NCBI RefSeq assembly: GCF_002896875.1
Contig: NZ_CP023278.1
Span: 2,790,001 to 2,854,000, forward strand
Reading direction: 5' to 3'
DNA: 64,000 nucleotides
Source of the DNA: Nostoc sp. CENA543
Lineage (GTDB): Bacteria > Cyanobacteriota > Cyanobacteriia > Cyanobacteriales > Nostocaceae
The notes beneath the pieces were generated by a model that ran no database searches, was not told the origin of the DNA, and saw nothing but the letters and a program-made list of their open reading frames with translations. Numbering within the stretch: the first letter of the stretch is position 1; each line of letters begins with the position of its first letter. The position numbers and the translations under genes were made by a program. Below, piece after piece: positions 27,501-36,504 of this stretch.

Positions 27501-30500
27501 ACGGGCGCAATACCGGTAAACTCATCGATAAAATCAAAGATTTGGGCGGTTCTTACCTCACCGACGATGTGGAAGGCTTGACTATTTACTATGGACAGAA
27601 TGGTCAAGGTTACTTGCTGGTATCTAGTCAAGGTGACAATACCTTTGCAGTCTACAACCGTGGCGGTGATAACGAATATTTAGGTAGGTTCGCTGTCGGA
27701 AATAATGGCTCAATTGACAGCGTACAGGAATCTGACGGTGCAGATGTGGTCAACGTCCCACTGGGGCCAAATTTTCCCTATGGTTTATTCGTCACTCAAG
27801 ACGGTTCCAACGACCCCGCCAGACTGGTAGAAGATGATGGCGAACTGGAAAACGTCAACACCAATTTTAAATTTGTTCCTTGGGAAAATATCGCCCAAGC
27901 CTTTACCAACCCCTTAATTATTGACACCGACAGTTACAATCCGCGTAATCCCCAAGCGATGATTCCACCCAAATTAACACTCAAAGGTTTCGCCGTTCTT
28001 CCTGCTGACAGCTTTGCAGCAGGCCCACCATCTGGTAATTTCATCACGGGTACTACCAACGGTAGACCGATCCCATTTGCTAGCCAACCCATCCAAGGCT
28101 TTAGCGCAGTCCAAGTAGCTGATGATAATTCCTACTGGTTCTTATCCGACAATGGTTTTGGTAGTAAAGCCAATAGTGCAGATTACCTGCTGCGGATTTA
28201 TCGCTTAGACCCCAGTTTCCAGGGTACAGAAAACGGTGACAAATCCGTCAATGTCTTAAGTTTCATTCAACTATCTGACCCAGATCAGAAAATACCCTTC
28301 CAGATTGTCAACGAAAATACTAGCGATCGTCTCCTCACGGGTGCAGATTTCGATATTGAATCCTTTGTAATTGCGGAAGATGGCACACTTTGGATAGGCG
28401 ACGAATTCGGCCCCTATCTGTTACACGTCGATGCTACAGGTAAATTATTAGATGCACCCATCCCCACACCCAACATTACCAATCTCAAGACTCTGACTGG
28501 CGAAGCACCGTTAGTAATTGGACACCGAGGCGCAAGCGGTGAACTCCCAGAACATACCCTGGAATCCTACAAGTTAGCGATTGAACGCGGTGCGGATTTC
28601 ATCGAACCCGACATAGTGACCACCAAAGACGGCGTATTAATCGCCCGTCACGAACCGAATTTAATTAACACTACCAATGTTGCAGACTTACCACAGTTTG
28701 CAGACCGCCGCAAAACAAAAGTTGTTGATGGGGTGGCGGAAGAAGGTTTCTTTGCAGAAGACTTCACCCTCGCGGAAATTAAGACTCTACGCGCCAGAAT
28801 TCAACCGAGTTTCCGTGACCAAAGCTTTAATGATTTGTATGAAATTCCCACACTGGCTGAAATCATCGCTTTGGTAAGACAGGTAGAAGCCGATACAGGT
28901 AAAAAAATCGGCATCTATCCCGAAACCAAACACCCGACTTACTTTTTACAGCAAGGCTACGATATCAGCCAGAATTTAATTGATACTCTCGTAGCTAATG
29001 ATTTTACTGACCCATCCCGCATCTTTATTCAGTCTTTCGAGACAGCCAATCTCAAAGCTTTGAATAATGTCATTATGCCTGCGGCTAAGGTTGATATACC
29101 TTTAGTGCAGTTACTAGACGCATTTGATGTTAATTTAGATGGTTCATTGCAAGAGGTTCGCCCCTACGATTTTGTAGTTAGTGGTGATACTCGCACCTAT
29201 GGAGATTTACGGTCAGCCGCAGGTTTAGCGGAAATTGCTACCTACGCCGATGGGATTGGCCCTTGGAAGCGGATGATTAGATCAGTGCAAGGTGTTGATG
29301 CTAATGGTGATGGTCAAGCTGATGATGTTAATGGGGATGGTTTAGTTAACGACGCAGATAAAACCCTGACTCCACCCACAACTTTAATTCAAGAGGCACA
29401 CGCAGCTGGCTTATTTGTCCATGCTTACACCTTCCGTAATGAAGGCCGTTACTTAGCAGCAGACTACAACAACAACCCCGAAGCTGAGTACAGAGATTTC
29501 ATTCAGCTAGGTGTTGATGGCTACTTCACAGACTTTCCAGGTACAGGCGATCGCGTCCGTGATTTGTTGGCGGGTGATTTTGTGCGATCGCCTGATCACC
29601 CCGATTTCCTCACCGAACCATCTAATCCTAACCTGTCTCGCTCCCGTGGCTTTGAAGGGATGGCTATCAGCTTAGATCAGCAAACCCTATACCCTATGTT
29701 GGAAGGGACGGTGACTGGTGATCCTGCTAATTCCCTACGAATTTATGAATTTGACGTTGCATCTAAGCAGTATCAAGGTTTAGTCGGCTACTACTACTTA
29801 GAAAATCCCAGTCACGCCATTGGGGATATTACTGTTATCAACGAGAATGAGTTTCTAGTCATTGAACGTGATAATGGTCAAGGTGCGACGGCACAATTTA
29901 AGAAGTTATTTAAAGTTGACTTCTCGAAGAAAGACGCAAATGGTTTTGTCAGCAAGGAAGAAATTGGTGACTTACTCAATATCGCCGACCCCAATGATTT
30001 AAACGGCGATGGTAACACCAAATTTACCTTCCCCTTCCAAACCATCGAGTCTGTAGTAGTGCTGGATGAAAAAACCATACTCCTGGCTAACGATAATAAC
30101 TATCCTTTCTCTATCGGTCGTCCTCCAGGGATTGACAATAACGAATTCATCATTCTGGAACTAGACCAACCCCTCAATATTCCTACCCCAATAATTAGTC
30201 TCACTACTACCACACCAAACATTACTGAAGGTAATTCGACACCAGGAGTTTTCCGCATCTCGCGTGTAGGAAATACCAGCAAATCGCTGACAGTGGAATA
30301 CACTGTAGAAGGTACTGCTACCAATGGTAGTGATTACAACAACCTCACAGGGAAAGCCACCATCGCCGCCGGACAAACCTACGTTGATATTGCCATTACC
30401 CCTGTTGATGATGCGTTAGCAGAAGTGACGGAAACCCTAATTCTTAATGTCACTGATGGCAGTAATTATGATTTAGGTGCTAACGCCTCTGCCACCATCA

Positions 30501-30925
30501 ACATCCTTGATAACGATTTCAATAACATCAACGGTAATGGTAAACGTGACCCCATCATTGGCACTGATGCCAATGACCGAATTGTCGGTGGTATTGGTCG
30601 CAAAACCATCACTACAGGCGGAGGTTACGACGAATTAGTTTACACCAGCCTGCGAGAAATGGGTCATACCATCACCGATTTTGAGGTAGGTAAAGACAAG
30701 ATTGTGCTGACACAATTACTAGATAGCATCATCCGTGGTGGTTATCAGGGAACTAATGCGATCGCAGATGGTTATGTACGCTTAGTCCAAGGTAGCACTC
30801 CTAACACCACCTTCGTGCAAGTTGATAACGGCGGACTTCCCGGCCGTGGCGTTCTCAGTCCATTCCTAGTATTGGAAAACGTCACCCCAGCAGCGATGGC
30901 TAATCCTGATAACTTTGTGTTTTAG
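24509..30925 (+). CDS. Giant multidomain extracellular phosphoester hydrolase
   Basis: The start is the ATG at 24509 ([16 protein letters not shown]); the upstream in-frame codons are not credible. Domains in order over 2138 residues: endonuclease/exonuclease/phosphatase (1-390; [26 protein letters not shown]); esterase-like-phytase propeller (about 396-760); beta-propeller phytase (about 770-1130; [19 protein letters not shown]); first part of a second esterase-like propeller (1153-1325); glycerophosphodiester phosphodiesterase (1333-1686; [26 protein letters not shown]); rest of that propeller (1690-1890); Calx-beta (1892-2004); C-terminal segment resembling RTX-secreted proteins. There is no N-terminal signal, so type I export by the C-terminus is likely. 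Together it could release phosphate from nucleotides, phytate-like esters and glycerophosphodiesters. Domain limits are approximate. Confidence 0.85.
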   Translation: MTNSTIRFSQFNASLNRNAEGQLVSDLSTPDNTQAKAVAEIIQRNNPDVLLINEFDYVAANPLEPVQLFQQNYLSVSQNGATPVEYPYVYIAPSNTGIASGFDLDNDGSVGGGNDAFGFGNFPGQFGMLLLSKYPIDTANIRTFQNFLWKDMPGNLLTNDPTVDNPNTAVNENLNGFYSPEEINILRLSSKSHWDVPIQVNGETIHVLVSHPTPPVFDTTEDRNGKRNHDEIRFWADYITPDQGDYIYDDAGNIGGLTAGSSFVIMGDQNADPYDGDSYDNAVLQLLQNPNINTNFIPTSLGAPQQGALQGGANANHQGNPYFDTADFADTTPGNLRADYVLPSTDLQISNSGVFWPVNSDPTFAPVGTFPFPSSDHRLVYVDVEVGATPAGNTIPEAEFVEQATFPTGFIPAGAAGTVNGVPTQVGGLSGVTYDAVNNVYYAISDDRSQIAPARFYTFTNDGEVKFTNVTTLKDINGNTFPALSLDPEGIALTKNGTVFISSEGEANPNAGRVSNPWIKEFSLTTGQELRSLSVPVKFLPVVQDTNNDGIVNAGDTQTSGIRNNLAFESLTISPDQKTLYTATENALFQDGARASLTGGSRSRILQYNLVSGQPEKEYLYITDAIADVPNPSTGAADNGLVDLLAIDNRGTLLAVERSFAQGVGNTIKIYEVSLQGATDISTIDFLASLTEAELTALRPASKRLVLNLNDLDLPTGTDNIEGITFGPKLADGRQSIVLVSDNNFSTAQFTQILTLSAEVIPTVTPTVETRPDLFDDDDASIPEVDQNADADDPAIYVNASDPSASIVLTVAKNAGLRVYDLSGNLLQTYNPGDIRYNNIDLQYGFNLGGESIDIAVASDRNNDKLVIFKINANPTTPGQYLEDITDSSIGTLFQGAPFAPPYSTSSRSAYGVAMYRSPITNDYYVFVNRRQTGDVAQFKLIDQGNGKIGAERVREFTIPTESGIDPQTEGMVADQEMGYLYIGQENVGIWKFDAEPNGRNTGKLIDKIKDLGGSYLTDDVEGLTIYYGQNGQGYLLVSSQGDNTFAVYNRGGDNEYLGRFAVGNNGSIDSVQESDGADVVNVPLGPNFPYGLFVTQDGSNDPARLVEDDGELENVNTNFKFVPWENIAQAFTNPLIIDTDSYNPRNPQAMIPPKLTLKGFAVLPADSFAAGPPSGNFITGTTNGRPIPFASQPIQGFSAVQVADDNSYWFLSDNGFGSKANSADYLLRIYRLDPSFQGTENGDKSVNVLSFIQLSDPDQKIPFQIVNENTSDRLLTGADFDIESFVIAEDGTLWIGDEFGPYLLHVDATGKLLDAPIPTPNITNLKTLTGEAPLVIGHRGASGELPEHTLESYKLAIERGADFIEPDIVTTKDGVLIARHEPNLINTTNVADLPQFADRRKTKVVDGVAEEGFFAEDFTLAEIKTLRARIQPSFRDQSFNDLYEIPTLAEIIALVRQVEADTGKKIGIYPETKHPTYFLQQGYDISQNLIDTLVANDFTDPSRIFIQSFETANLKALNNVIMPAAKVDIPLVQLLDAFDVNLDGSLQEVRPYDFVVSGDTRTYGDLRSAAGLAEIATYADGIGPWKRMIRSVQGVDANGDGQADDVNGDGLVNDADKTLTPPTTLIQEAHAAGLFVHAYTFRNEGRYLAADYNNNPEAEYRDFIQLGVDGYFTDFPGTGDRVRDLLAGDFVRSPDHPDFLTEPSNPNLSRSRGFEGMAISLDQQTLYPMLEGTVTGDPANSLRIYEFDVASKQYQGLVGYYYLENPSHAIGDITVINENEFLVIERDNGQGATAQFKKLFKVDFSKKDANGFVSKEEIGDLLNIADPNDLNGDGNTKFTFPFQTIESVVVLDEKTILLANDNNYPFSIGRPPGIDNNEFIILELDQPLNIPTPIISLTTTTPNITEGNSTPGVFRISRVGNTSKSLTVEYTVEGTATNGSDYNNLTGKATIAAGQTYVDIAITPVDDALAEVTETLILNVTDGSNYDLGANASATINILDNDFNNINGNGKRDPIIGTDANDRIVGGIGRKTITTGGGYDELVYTSLREMGHTITDFEVGKDKIVLTQLLDSIIRGGYQGTNAIADGYVRLVQGSTPNTTFVQVDNGGLPGRGVLSPFLVLENVTPAAMANPDNFVF

Positions 30926-31027
30926 GGACTAGGGAGAAGGCAGGGGGGCAGGGTGCAGGGAGAAATGGGGAAATTCTTCTCCCCCCTGCACCCTGCACCC
31001 TGCCCCAATTCCTCTTCTATGCTTTTC

Positions 31028-33016
31028 TCAAAACCCAATTTCAATGGTCAAACTGCGAATTTTGCCGGTGTCGGCTTGGGCTTTGTCTGCTACTTCTAAA
31101 GTCCAGTTACCTTGGGGAATTTTGCCTTTGAATCCTGCTAGTTCGGGGACGTTGATTTCGTCATAGGTTGTTTTGATGTTATCTGCCGCACCACCGAGGC
31201 GATTATGCAGAATTACTGGTGATACTCCCGTTTCTGTGGGGGGAATGAGGGTAACAATTAAATCTCCTATGTAGGTATGCTCAATGTCTACCGTTACTTT
31301 GATAGATTTAATGGGGTTGGTGTTAGCGATCGCTAAACTAAGTGTAGATGTCTGCAAATCTTGAATGGGGACATCCTGCACTGCTGTGAAAATGCCCACT
31401 GGGTCGATTTGGGGCGGGGAAGCTAATTCTACGGCTTTGAGGGCATTGACGCGACCGTAACCGTAAAAAGGGCTGCGTCCGTCAGCATCATAATTACCGC
31501 CACTTTCATCAATGCGATCGCAAGAGCGTTTAATGATATCTTTGACTTCATCCCAGCGTAAATTCGGGTTACGGGAAAGAATTAAAGCCGCTACTCCAGC
31601 TACCCCAGGACAAGCACTAGAAGTACCACCAAAACTATTGGTATAGTTGCCTGCTTGGTCGCCCTGGCTAACAGTGCCATTATTGTAACCAAATCGTCCG
31701 GTGCGATCTGTTGTCCAAATGCCGGGAGTTTGGGAACTGTAGCCGTTATTGCTGGGGAAAGCGCACCAGACGGCTTTACCAAAGTCACTGTAAGCACTTC
31801 TTCTGTTAAAGTCATTACAAGCAGCCACCGCAATTACTTTGGGATAGCTGGCGTAACCGTCGTTATCAACACTCTCATTGCCATTTCCCGCCGCAAATAA
31901 AATTACACAGCCTTTGCCATTACGCCCTTTTGTGAAGGCGTATTCCATTGCTAACCGTGTAGAGTCTGGGAGAGGGACTTTTTGCAGGTGGCCGGGGTCG
32001 GTGGGTTCCCACCAAATCCCATCCGGTGGCCCCCAACTACAGGAAATCACATCTGCACCATTTTGCGCCGCCCAGACGAAAGCCTCAGCTTCATCTACGG
32101 AACCCAAGGCTGATACAAAACGAATTGGCATTAATTTGGCTTTTGGTGCTACACCCGACGCGCCGAAGTTCCCATCCCCACAGGCTACCCCTGCACAGGC
32201 TGTCCCATGATTGTCTGAGTTACCTGGTCTGGGGTTATTGTTTTTGCGTGTTACATCCCTGGGGGCGACAATCTTACCGGAGGAACGAAATTCCTCATGG
32301 TCAATATCTACACCATCATCAATAATGGCGATAGTTGTACCTGCACCTTCACTTAATTTCCAAGCAGCTTCTACATAGGCATGAGCATTAATATTCTTAG
32401 CATTAATGGTGGTTTCCTTGAGATGCCATTGCTGCGGGAAAGCTTGACGTTGACGAAATTCTCTGACTAATTCAGGATGACAAAGTTCTACTGTTTCTTC
32501 ATTGAGTAGTGTTTCAGCGAGGTCAAATATCGCTAAACCCGTATTAGCTGGCGCACTCACGAAATAAGCATTACGGGCATATTCTAGTTGACGTTTAATC
32601 GTCAAATTATAACGTCCTAAAACTGCCTCACAGGTGCTAGCTTCTTCTTCATCATCAAACTTGACAAAGAGGTTTTCCGTGTAGATTACTGGTTGTCGCG
32701 ACTGCGGGTCAATCAATACCCGTCCGGCAAATTGGATTTCTGGTTCTTGATTTAAAATTTCCTTGGCTTGATCACGTAAAGCACCGTCTTGATTTGGTGC
32801 TTTTAATTGCAAAACTTCTACACCTGCTTGCCGAAATCGCGTTACCAAGTCAAACTGATTGAGGATACTACGGGCTTCCGGTGATACAGATGCTACTTCA
32901 AACGGGCGATCGCCTACAAGCACACTGCGGTTTTGAGTACGAACTACAATATGATCCTCACTAATGACCAGTTCATACTGTTCACCATTCTGTCCGCCAT
33001 AGCGAACCTGAACCAT
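31028..33016 (-). CDS. prcA: Calcium-dependent subtilisin-type protease with P-domain
   Basis: 662 residues, the length of the Anabaena calcium-dependent protease PrcA. There is an N-terminal prosegment-like part (1-195), then the S8 kexin-like core: Asp near 233 (AIIDDGVDIDHEEF), His near 270 (DNHGTACAG), oxyanion Asn in FAAGNGN and Ser near 465 (GGTSSACPG). A C-terminal P-domain (about 545-662) includes THxGDL-like HTYIGDLIVTL and ends GNWTLEVADKA...LTIEIGF. No classical signal peptide is seen. An AGGAG site precedes the ATG. PrcA is a Ca2+-activated protease linked to heterocyst differentiation, though reported not to be essential for it. The divergent neighbour at 33275 resembles its prosegment. 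Confidence 0.88.
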   Translation of the reverse strand: MVQVRYGGQNGEQYELVISEDHIVVRTQNRSVLVGDRPFEVASVSPEARSILNQFDLVTRFRQAGVEVLQLKAPNQDGALRDQAKEILNQEPEIQFAGRVLIDPQSRQPVIYTENLFVKFDDEEEASTCEAVLGRYNLTIKRQLEYARNAYFVSAPANTGLAIFDLAETLLNEETVELCHPELVREFRQRQAFPQQWHLKETTINAKNINAHAYVEAAWKLSEGAGTTIAIIDDGVDIDHEEFRSSGKIVAPRDVTRKNNNPRPGNSDNHGTACAGVACGDGNFGASGVAPKAKLMPIRFVSALGSVDEAEAFVWAAQNGADVISCSWGPPDGIWWEPTDPGHLQKVPLPDSTRLAMEYAFTKGRNGKGCVILFAAGNGNESVDNDGYASYPKVIAVAACNDFNRRSAYSDFGKAVWCAFPSNNGYSSQTPGIWTTDRTGRFGYNNGTVSQGDQAGNYTNSFGGTSSACPGVAGVAALILSRNPNLRWDEVKDIIKRSCDRIDESGGNYDADGRSPFYGYGRVNALKAVELASPPQIDPVGIFTAVQDVPIQDLQTSTLSLAIANTNPIKSIKVTVDIEHTYIGDLIVTLIPPTETGVSPVILHNRLGGAADNIKTTYDEINVPELAGFKGKIPQGNWTLEVADKAQADTGKIRSLTIEIGF

Positions 33017-33274
33017 AAATTAATCTCCTGAGATTTAGTTAAATCTAAGCCTCTGGCTAGCGTGTGCATATCTGGAAAGCATCACCCGCAAGCCGCAGCT
33101 TAGAAAGCATTTAGTATTAACCACTAAATACAAACTAGCCCCCGATTTTTCCAGAATATCTGCCCAAAAAGTTACAAAATGTAAGTAAAAAGTAACTTTA
33201 GCCCACTTTCTGCCGTCTATACAGACAGTCCCTATTCCCTGTTCCCTGTTCCCTGTTAGTAGAATTGAAGCAAG

Positions 33275-33811
33275 ATGATCGAATTTTTTCTCCAGGCTTA
33301 TTCTCTACCCCTAATTGCTGAAGTGAGATTTTCATCAGACTACTTTAGTGAATATCCCCAACAAATTTCTGTTGGCAAAGATGCGGTGAGTTTATTTAGC
33401 CAACAGCCTGGATATTATGCTATACACTACAAACAACCAAATACAGCCAATTCCACCGCAATTTTATTGTTGAATGAAGGTAAAATTGCTGTCTTTGCAG
33501 GTGAACCACCACCGACAATTACAGATACAATCAGCCCCGTTTATACCTTACCAGGGGGTTTACTAGCTGTCCCCACAGGTTTAGTCTTTATTCGCTTTCC
33601 AGAAAATATTGTCGTTGAGTCACAACAAGCAGCTATTCAGCAAGCAGGTTATGAAATTGCTCAAATTTTAGCTTACGCGCCTCATGCAGCTTGGTTAAGT
33701 GCTAAATCAGGTAAAATCAGCGATGCCTTACAAGGAATTACTCAATTAAAAGCAATATCAAATATAGAAAATGTCGAACCTCAATTATTAATGGAAAGAA
33801 GACAACGTTAA
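33275..33811 (+). CDS. Stand-alone protein resembling the PrcA prosegment
   Basis: 178 residues, divergent from prcA, starts 258 bases apart. The second half (LVFIRFPENIVVESQQAAIQ, then YEIAQILAYAPHAAWLSA, LKAISNIENVEPQLLMERRQ) aligns by eye with residues about 116-191 of PrcA (LFVKFDDEEEASTCE, KRQLEYARNAYFVSAPAN, TVELCHPELVREFRQRQ). The first half (YYAIHYKQPNT...KIAVFAGEPP) recalls the PrcA start. It lacks any protease domain. I infer an inhibitor or folding helper for PrcA or a paralogue. The alternative is a decayed protease gene whose remainder is lost. Confidence 0.6.
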   Translation: MIEFFLQAYSLPLIAEVRFSSDYFSEYPQQISVGKDAVSLFSQQPGYYAIHYKQPNTANSTAILLLNEGKIAVFAGEPPPTITDTISPVYTLPGGLLAVPTGLVFIRFPENIVVESQQAAIQQAGYEIAQILAYAPHAAWLSAKSGKISDALQGITQLKAISNIENVEPQLLMERRQR

Positions 33812-34168
33812 GAAACTCATAGCAATTCGCAATGGACTAACGTCCCGCTACGCCTAAGCGCAGCTATGCCGCAGGCTTTACGCAATTAAAAAACTTAGAT
33901 GCAGCAAGGATTTTAGAGTTTACATCTGTATCAGGTTTTTCGTGAAATGGTATGACTGATAGCGATCGCCTGACTGTAAATCCAACAAATGTTACTTCCA
34001 AACCCCCTGTAATATATAACTTTCTTAATTTTGAATTGTGAATTTGTATTACGCAGTATCAGAGTCGGAAATAGGGTTTTAGGGTTCTAGGGGTATAGGA
34101 TGGTATACCGAACTTTTCAATTACGGTTTCTACTACAAAATTATTTTGTCAAGTATTTGCAAAAAATA
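33812..34168. other. Intergenic region with dispersed repeat
   Basis: No gene. 33830-33885 carries a CGTCCCGCTACGCCTAAGCG-type mosaic repeat; the rest is AT-rich and includes a GCGATCGC site near 33962 and the promoter zone of the high-light operon. Confidence 0.55.
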
Positions 34169-34196
34169 TTTACATAATGTTATATTTAGTTACATA
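34169..34196 (+). promoter_or_regulatory. Triple HLR1-like direct repeat (RpaB site)
   Basis: TTTACATA (34169-34176), GTTATATT (34179-34186) and GTTACATA (34189-34196) are spaced by two bases each. The HLR1 element bound by RpaB in cyanobacterial light-stress genes is two (G/T)TTACA(A/T)(A/T) units with a two-base spacer; here there are three units, the middle one with one mismatch. It ends 24 bases before the high-light-inducible gene, a position more consistent with repression under low light. Confidence 0.7.
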
Positions 34197-34220
34197 ACAA
34201 GCAAGGGAAACAAAAACATC

Positions 34221-34430
34221 ATGAACAAAGGCTTTACTATGAACGAACTTGGCCAACTCAATAACTTTGCAATTGAACCGAAAGTGTATGTAGATCAAAC
34301 CCCAAGGGTAGGTTTTACTGAGTATGCAGAAAAACTCAATGGACGTTTAGCAATGCTTGGCTTTGTCGCACTCATCGCTGTAGAAGTGATCACAGGACAA
34401 GGCTTGATTGGATGGTTAACAAACCTGTAG
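34221..34430 (+). CDS. High-light-inducible protein (one-helix LHC-like)
   Basis: Start at ATG 34221 ([13 protein letters not shown]), which follows AAGGGA; a second in-frame ATG six codons later is possible. The 69-residue protein carries the chlorophyll-binding helix [20 protein letters not shown], with the ExxNGRxAMxGF motif, then GQGLIGWL. Such single-helix proteins bind chlorophyll and carotenoid at photosystem II assembly sites and dissipate energy. Three HLR1-like units upstream indicate light-stress control. It forms a likely operon with the 79-residue gene downstream, closed by a strong terminator. Confidence 0.9.
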   Translation: MNKGFTMNELGQLNNFAIEPKVYVDQTPRVGFTEYAEKLNGRLAMLGFVALIAVEVITGQGLIGWLTNL

Positions 34431-34482
34431 ACAATTTTGACTCACTAAGAATTTTGTCCACTAATAATAAGGAAAGAAATTT

Positions 34483-34722
34483 ATGAGAACTGATTTTGAT
34501 TTTCCCAAAAAAGATTTAATCGGCCCTGTTGTTTTTCGTCCTGAATTTAACGAATTTAAAACTATCAATGCTAACGAAGCTTGGTCATTATTTTTCAGTG
34601 CAGGTCAGGATGATAAAGGATTGGGAGAACAACCAGAATTAGGTAGATTTTTCACTAACCTTTTAATTGCTGTAGGCGTAGCAGGAACTATTTGGGCAAG
34701 TGTCTTTAGCAATTTGGGATAA
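34483..34722 (+). CDS. Small single-helix protein in the high-light operon
   Basis: 79 residues with a good AAGGAAAG ribosome site. The soluble N-terminus (MRTDFDFPKKDLIGPVVF) and middle (NEAWSLFFSAGQDDKGLG) lead to one C-terminal helix (about 58-76, FFTNLLIAVGVAGTIWASVF). It lacks the ExxNxR chlorophyll-binding signature. It follows the high-light-inducible gene by 52 bases and precedes the terminator, so it is probably co-induced by light stress. The family is not recognised; a partner or membrane docking factor for the Hli protein is a guess. Confidence 0.75.
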   Translation: MRTDFDFPKKDLIGPVVFRPEFNEFKTINANEAWSLFFSAGQDDKGLGEQPELGRFFTNLLIAVGVAGTIWASVFSNLG

Positions 34723-34738
34723 ATTTAAGCAACTTATT

Positions 34739-34772
34739 AGAAGTCTTAGTTATCTTGACTAAGACTTCTTTT
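34739..34772 (+). terminator. Rho-independent terminator of the high-light operon
   Basis: AGAAGTCTTAGT (34739-34750) pairs with ACTAAGACTTCT (34758-34769) across a seven-base loop and runs into a T tract. Confidence 0.8.
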
Positions 34773-34809
34773 AGTCATTATTGTCAAAAATATATATTTT
34801 CTAGCATTG

Positions 34810-35209
34810 CTACGGTAACTTATAGCTAGCAACGCGTATATTCAATTCGCCGCTTTGTGGATTGTGGCTAAATACAAACGCGCCTTCTTCCCTTTCTCCT
34901 CCAGATAAAAAATCAATTTGTTGTTCTCCTGTTTCTTCTACCTGGCTGCTAACTTTTAAAGTGGCGATAATCTGTACTGATTCAGCCGTTTCTCCACCAG
35001 AGTTGACAACTTCAAAGGGAACATAAAATTGACCGTTGACTTTTCTAATAGTTTGCTTTTTATTGACAGAAATAATTGGTGGTTGATTTTTTTTCGTTAA
35101 TCCAAATATATCCTACTAGACTAATAATAATTGCCAGGATAAATAAGGAGATGCTCAAAGTTATCCACTCGGCTGGAGTGCGTTCTGCTTTTGATTCTGA
35201 TCGACTCAT
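34810..35209 (-). pseudogene. TIGR02588-type protein gene, frameshifted in an A8 run
   Basis: The ATG at 35209 overlaps the TGA of the preceding gene (ATGA). The frame begins MSRSESKAERTPAEWITL with a membrane helix (SLFILAIIISLVGYIW), then meets eight A residues (35094-35087) and soon stops. Removing one A restores an open frame to 34810 through NQPPIISVNKKQTIRK, YVPFEVVNSGGETAESVQII and FVFSHNPQSGELNIRVASYK. The 132-residue composite fits the TIGR02588 family, which is normally paired with TIGR02587. Either a real one-base mutation, slippage-dependent expression, or a sequencing error explains the break. Confidence 0.75.
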
Positions 35210-36072
35210 ATGGCTAACCTACCTGCTGCACCGCCAATAGTTGCAGGTAGTCCTAAAATTAAAGTATTTTCTAACCACATACTCCAAGGATTGGAGAAGC
35301 TTAATTTATGAAAAAACCACAGCATAAAAGCACTGGCTATTAACGAAACTAAATAAGAAATCACTGTTTCACTTAATGGTCTTTGAAAAATACCTTTTTG
35401 CTGTTTCCGCTTTTGCTGATCAGAAAAACCTGCTTGGAAAACAATTGCATAAGAAATTACCAAAGATGCTGCAATAATTGCCAAAAGCCACGGTGCTGAA
35501 ACCGCAGCTACAATCATAGGCACTTCATCTGTAGGAGCAATATTAAATGCAATGACGGTTGCACCAATTAGAGTAGCACCTAAATCTGCAAAAGTGGCGT
35601 TCAAATTACTCGGTTTCTGGTGATTGTTGTGACTGGATTCTTGATTATTATTACTTTCGCCTAGAAATTGGTTAGCTAGTGCGACACCGAAAGTAAAAGG
35701 AACACTTTCAAAAATGATTTTACCAATCGCTTCTTTTAGGGAAGTTGCAATTGTGATTTCTCGTAATAATATCAACATCAAAGCAGAACAAATGATGCCA
35801 ATAGCTATTGCTTCTATTGTATCTGTGATGACTTCATAAGGTCGTTGACGACGTTGAAGTTTACGAAATCCTTCTGTTTTATTGAGTAGAAACACCACAA
35901 CAAACATTAAAGCGATCGCACTCATCATTAGTTGAGCTTTGACGAGCGATCCTACCCACCAAACTTCCATAGTATATAACAAGGGGATGCCAAATAAAAA
36001 ACCTCCACAAGCACCCCGAACAATATCATTTAGCTCACTTTTAAAAATATTCTGCTGACGCTTGAGTGCCAA
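35206..36072 (-). CDS. TIGR02587-family integral membrane protein
   Basis: 288 residues with about seven hydrophobic helices and a soluble insert (SNNNQESSHNNHQKPS). The start SELNDIVRGACGGFLFGIPL followed by LYTMEVWW is typical of the TIGR02587 family of unknown function. Its stop overlaps the start of the TIGR02588-type gene by ATGA, so the two are translationally coupled. It converges on the high-light operon, and its promoter side faces the susA regulatory region. Confidence 0.85.
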   Translation of the reverse strand: MALKRQQNIFKSELNDIVRGACGGFLFGIPLLYTMEVWWVGSLVKAQLMMSAIALMFVVVFLLNKTEGFRKLQRRQRPYEVITDTIEAIAIGIICSALMLILLREITIATSLKEAIGKIIFESVPFTFGVALANQFLGESNNNQESSHNNHQKPSNLNATFADLGATLIGATVIAFNIAPTDEVPMIVAAVSAPWLLAIIAASLVISYAIVFQAGFSDQQKRKQQKGIFQRPLSETVISYLVSLIASAFMLWFFHKLSFSNPWSMWLENTLILGLPATIGGAAGRLAI

Positions 36073-36395
36073 TCTTACTATTTCCTTTGCCTAACTCATG
36101 ATGATTAAACTCTGATATTTTTATTTTTTATTCATCTCTCTGGGGTAATTAAATTATGAGACAGGTAATCTATCTAAAGACAGTTATCTATTAGCCCGTT
36201 AAATACACAACTGAATGACCACAGACTAAGAAAGTAAAATTGATGACACATCATTGTCATAGTAATGACATATGCAAGTAATTAAAAACCGAAAATTTTA
36301 TGAAAATTAGCTATTTTCTGTCTTTAGTCAGACTTAAAACCACTTGTTTTTATTTATTCTACGTAAATAACGGCACGATTAAATACACATATAAC

Positions 36396-36423
36396 AACAC
36401 AGATAAAGCAATTTATCTGTGTT
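36396..36423. promoter_or_regulatory. Perfect 12-bp palindrome upstream of susA
   Basis: AACACAGATAAA (36396-36407) and TTTATCTGTGTT (36412-36423) are exact inverted repeats with a GCAA loop, 82 bases before the susA ATG. The whole gap 36073-36504 has no gene and further holds TGATGACACATCA and ATTGTCATAGTAATGACAT, also inverted repeats (about 36240-36272). They could be operators or an RNA hairpin in the leader; no known regulator is identified. Confidence 0.55.
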
Positions 36424-36504
36424 TATTTAAGTTTTTACGTGTCTAAAATCTAGGTTGGCAGCTTACGCTACCCTAGAAAGCAAAATTATCATTTAGAGGT
36501 TACT

